Below, one piece after another: positions 62,328 through 64,000 of a DNA stretch of 64,000 nucleotides. The notes beneath the pieces were generated by a model. It searched no databases. It was not told where the DNA came from and saw only the letters and a list, made by a program, of their open reading frames with translations. A program made the position numbers and the translations under genes. The stretch comes from Litoditis marina (Eukaryota > Nematoda > Chromadorea > Rhabditida > Rhabditidae), in the NCBI GenBank assembly GCA_964036275.1, contig OZ038437.1:10843960-10907959 (forward strand). The letters run 5' to 3'. How positions within the stretch are numbered: position 1 is the stretch's first letter; the number at the start of each line of letters is the position of its first letter.

Positions 62328-62451
62328 TTAAAGAAGGACTATCATGTGCTCCAATCTCAACGCTTCAGTCCTTTAAACTGCAATACATTTTTCTATTGCA
62401 GTTTAAAGGACTGACGCGCCGAGATTGGAGCACATAATCGTCCTACTTTAA
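62328..62451. mobile_element. TTAA-flanked palindromic MITE (copy 4, near-perfect)
   Basis: TTAA, then AGAAGGACTATCATGTGCTC...CAGTCCTTTAAACTGCAATA, a short T-rich loop and the complement back to GTCCTACT-TTAA. The best-preserved copy, 20 bp upstream of the let-363 acceptor. Confidence 0.8.
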
Positions 62452-62498
62452 GTTGAAAACATTTCACATTTCAGATCCTCCCAATAGTCCCAATTCGA

Positions 62499-62510
62499 AT
62501 GAACTGGTAG
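62499..62510 (+). promoter_or_regulatory. three-codon uORF before let-363
   Basis: ATGAACTGGTAG (Met-Asn-Trp-stop) ends one base before the AATGG start context of let-363. The minimal spacing would favour reinitiation poorly, so it could damp translation. Confidence 0.5.
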
Positions 62511-62511
62511 A

Positions 62512-63867
62512 ATGGCGGACTCCGAGAATGGTGGCGCGAAAGCGAAATCGCGCGGAAAAGACCACACATCGGCCCGTTCTGAGGCAGCCCAGTTTCTGGC
62601 CGATTTAAACAAACCGTCGGAGAGGGTACGAACCGCCAAGGAACTTTATAGGTGAGCATTTTGAATGTAACCAATTCCGCAAGTTTTTTGGGCTTGTAAC
62701 TCACGACGTTTGGTCTCTTGAAAAGTAGTGGCGATCTGAATAAACCGTCTGACTGAGTGCGAACAGCTAAGGAACTTTATAGGTTAGCTATATTACAACA
62801 GTAAAGTTGTCTATATCAACTGTTGTGCCAGTGAGGGAACTGAAAAGAAATTGAAGTTCAGGGAAGTCAGATGTGTGCAATATTCATCCTGACTACACTA
62901 GTTTATCTTTTTCATTAAATAATAATATTTTATTTAGTTTTTAAGAATTTCGTAAATATTCAGATACGTTTCTGTGTCTCTGAAGAATGAAGAAGCCCAA
63001 TTTGTGGAGGAGTTTGTCGGATATTTAGACTCAAAGGACAACCAAAGTGTCATCTATGAATACATTTACTCGGATAATCTGGAAACAAGAAAAGTGGGAA
63101 TCATGCTGATTGGTGAGTCTCCATCTTCAATCATACACATACGTAAAAAAGGTTCACATCAAGTCGGTAAAAGTGAGCATGATCATCTCCAAAAAGTAAG
63201 CAAATGTCATTGAAAAACACGATTTTTCTTTAACTTTACCGAGAATCCGTAACATTACTACATTACCCCAAAAAGTGAGCATGCCCCGGACCCCGGTCAA
63301 AATCGGGCAAAAGTGAGCATCATTCAACATCAAAATTAGGGAGTATTTTACGTATGATGAATCATACACCAGTAAGGTCTGACTAGGCGACTAAAAGTAA
63401 GCCGTTTTCAGATTTGAACACGTGGAAATTTAGAATTTTTTAATCAAAAGTAGACCAATTCTCATGTTTTCGACTGAAAAGTAGTCCGTTTTTCGAAATT
63501 TTCTGACTCTTCGGACAACCTTGCTGGTGTATGTCTTCAATTTCACTTTTACAGCTCAAACTATCTATATCTTTAGTTTAGTACTTCGTGGCGATATGTA
63601 TAGAATACAGATTTGTTACATTTGTATCTACGACAGAGCGTTCAGTGAAAGTTACCCCGTTTCTCGTTGTTAGCATCAACATCCACAATTTCAATACACC
63701 AAATTTCCCCGGGTGTCGCATAAAAGAAGCTAGTCTTTTTTATTCTCTTGTTTTTGAGATTATGAGAGTGACATTCCATAGTCACATACACTTCATTTTC
63801 AGTATGTCTCGCTGATACAAGTGTCGGAGGTAATAGGATAGTGTGGTACGCGAACTTTCTCATCAAG
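62512..63867 (+). CDS. let-363: TOR kinase N-terminus (LET-363), first three coding exons
   Basis: Exons 62512-62651, 62964-63112 and 63803-63867 join in phase (donors GTGAGC, GTGAGT, GTCAGT; acceptors ATATTCAG and CATTTTCAG). The product starts MADSENGGAKAKSRGKDHTS, then QFLADLNKPSERVRTAKELY|RYVSVSLKNEEAQFVEEFV, RKVGIMLI|VCLADTSVGGNRIVWYANFL. It aligns by eye with the start of TOR kinases: F-x-x-x-L...R-x-x-A-A-K-E-L-x-x-Y-V...E..F...I...ERKGGI-LA-I-L-I...G-x-x-x-R-I-x-R-F-A-N-Y-L. This is the first HEAT-repeat region, which in the full ~2,500-residue protein contacts Raptor and scaffolds TORC1/TORC2 for growth control. The 5' exon begins at an acceptor TTTCACATTTCAG (62474), 37 nt before the ATG, consistent with SL trans-splicing. 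The remainder lies beyond the window. Confidence 0.82.
62732..62782 (+). pseudogene. duplicated let-363 exon 1 end inside intron 1
   Basis: GATCTGAATAAACCGTCTGA...GGAACTTTATAG|GTTAGC copies the end of exon 1 (GATTTAAACAAACCGTCGGA...GGAACTTTATAG|GTGAGC) 130 bp downstream. Translated it would read DLNKPSD-stop-VRTAKELY, so use of this copy would truncate TOR. A donor-like GTTAGC is kept but there is no acceptor in front. Confidence 0.8.
63113..63802 (+). other. let-363 intron 2
   Basis: Contains spaced repeats of AAAAGTGAGCAT (63169, 63271, 63309) and AGTAGACC/AGTAGTCC words. TTTCACTTTTACAG at 63541 is a good decoy acceptor followed by stops. Confidence 0.5.
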
Positions 63868-64000
63868 GTCAGTTACTGGACTATTTCGGGTTTTCTTGTT
63901 GTTCATATTCACATGTTTTCCAAGAACATACACGCAGAACACTCACATCACATACATTTGAAAGGTGTGAGTATTTTACGAAAATCTGTACTTCGATATA

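Overview
The window is nuclear DNA of a nematode, almost certainly a Caenorhabditis species. Introns are short, acceptors read TTTTCAG/TTTACAG and donors GTAAGT/GTGAGT, and coding is spread over small exons on both strands. The right end carries the first three coding exons of the TOR kinase gene (let-363). The rest looks like a repeat-rich chromosome arm: a few small multi-exon genes, many gene fragments and a dense layer of transposable elements. Nothing looks prokaryotic. Gene models below were built by hand from splice sites and reading phase; their functions are unknown except where a family is named.

Layout. 0.1-2 kb: remnants of a Maverick/Polinton (two small ORFs overlapping by ATGA, and a protein-primed PolB fragment). 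2.4-3.2 kb: an apparently complete three-exon RING-finger gene. 3.5-7.4 kb: a block duplicated in the same orientation at 51.8-60.9 kb, where later insertions have expanded it. 8.4-13.8 kb: a composite satellite domain (25-bp and 33-bp arrays, CT tracts, GC hairpins, two TATA-led short units). 14-19 kb: dispersed repeats and a PIF1/Helitron-type helicase fragment. 19.1-23.3 kb: an unidentified minus-strand gene with phase-matched exons, one of them carrying a ~537-bp palindrome. 23.6-26.6 kb: terminal-inverted-repeat (TIR) element, small three-exon gene, broken ORF copy and a P-loop GTPase pseudogene; much of this recurs at 46.8-50.3 kb. 27-35 kb: MITEs, a reverse-transcriptase relic, a G/C-tract array, a 1.1-kb TIR element and gene fragments. 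36.1-37.0 kb: a well-supported minus-strand gene. 37.4-41.3 kb: long hairpin elements. 41.7-43.2 kb: RING-related exons. 45.4-46.8 kb: a retroelement relic with an envelope-like segment upstream of a protease. 54.5-59.2 kb: a plus-strand multi-exon gene whose large intron holds a decayed gene copy and repeats. 62.5 kb to the end: let-363.

Almost no genes appear to work together. The strongest themes are repeated duplication of exon-sized pieces (RING exons, the 24.4-kb gene, the TOR first exon, the 36.7-kb exon) and several repeat families with unusual content: TA-flanked TIR elements carrying a tRNA-like A/B-box promoter, a dispersed repeat with a conserved open frame ending in a splice-donor-like GTTAGT, TTAA-flanked palindromes, and hairpins whose arms encode related peptides.
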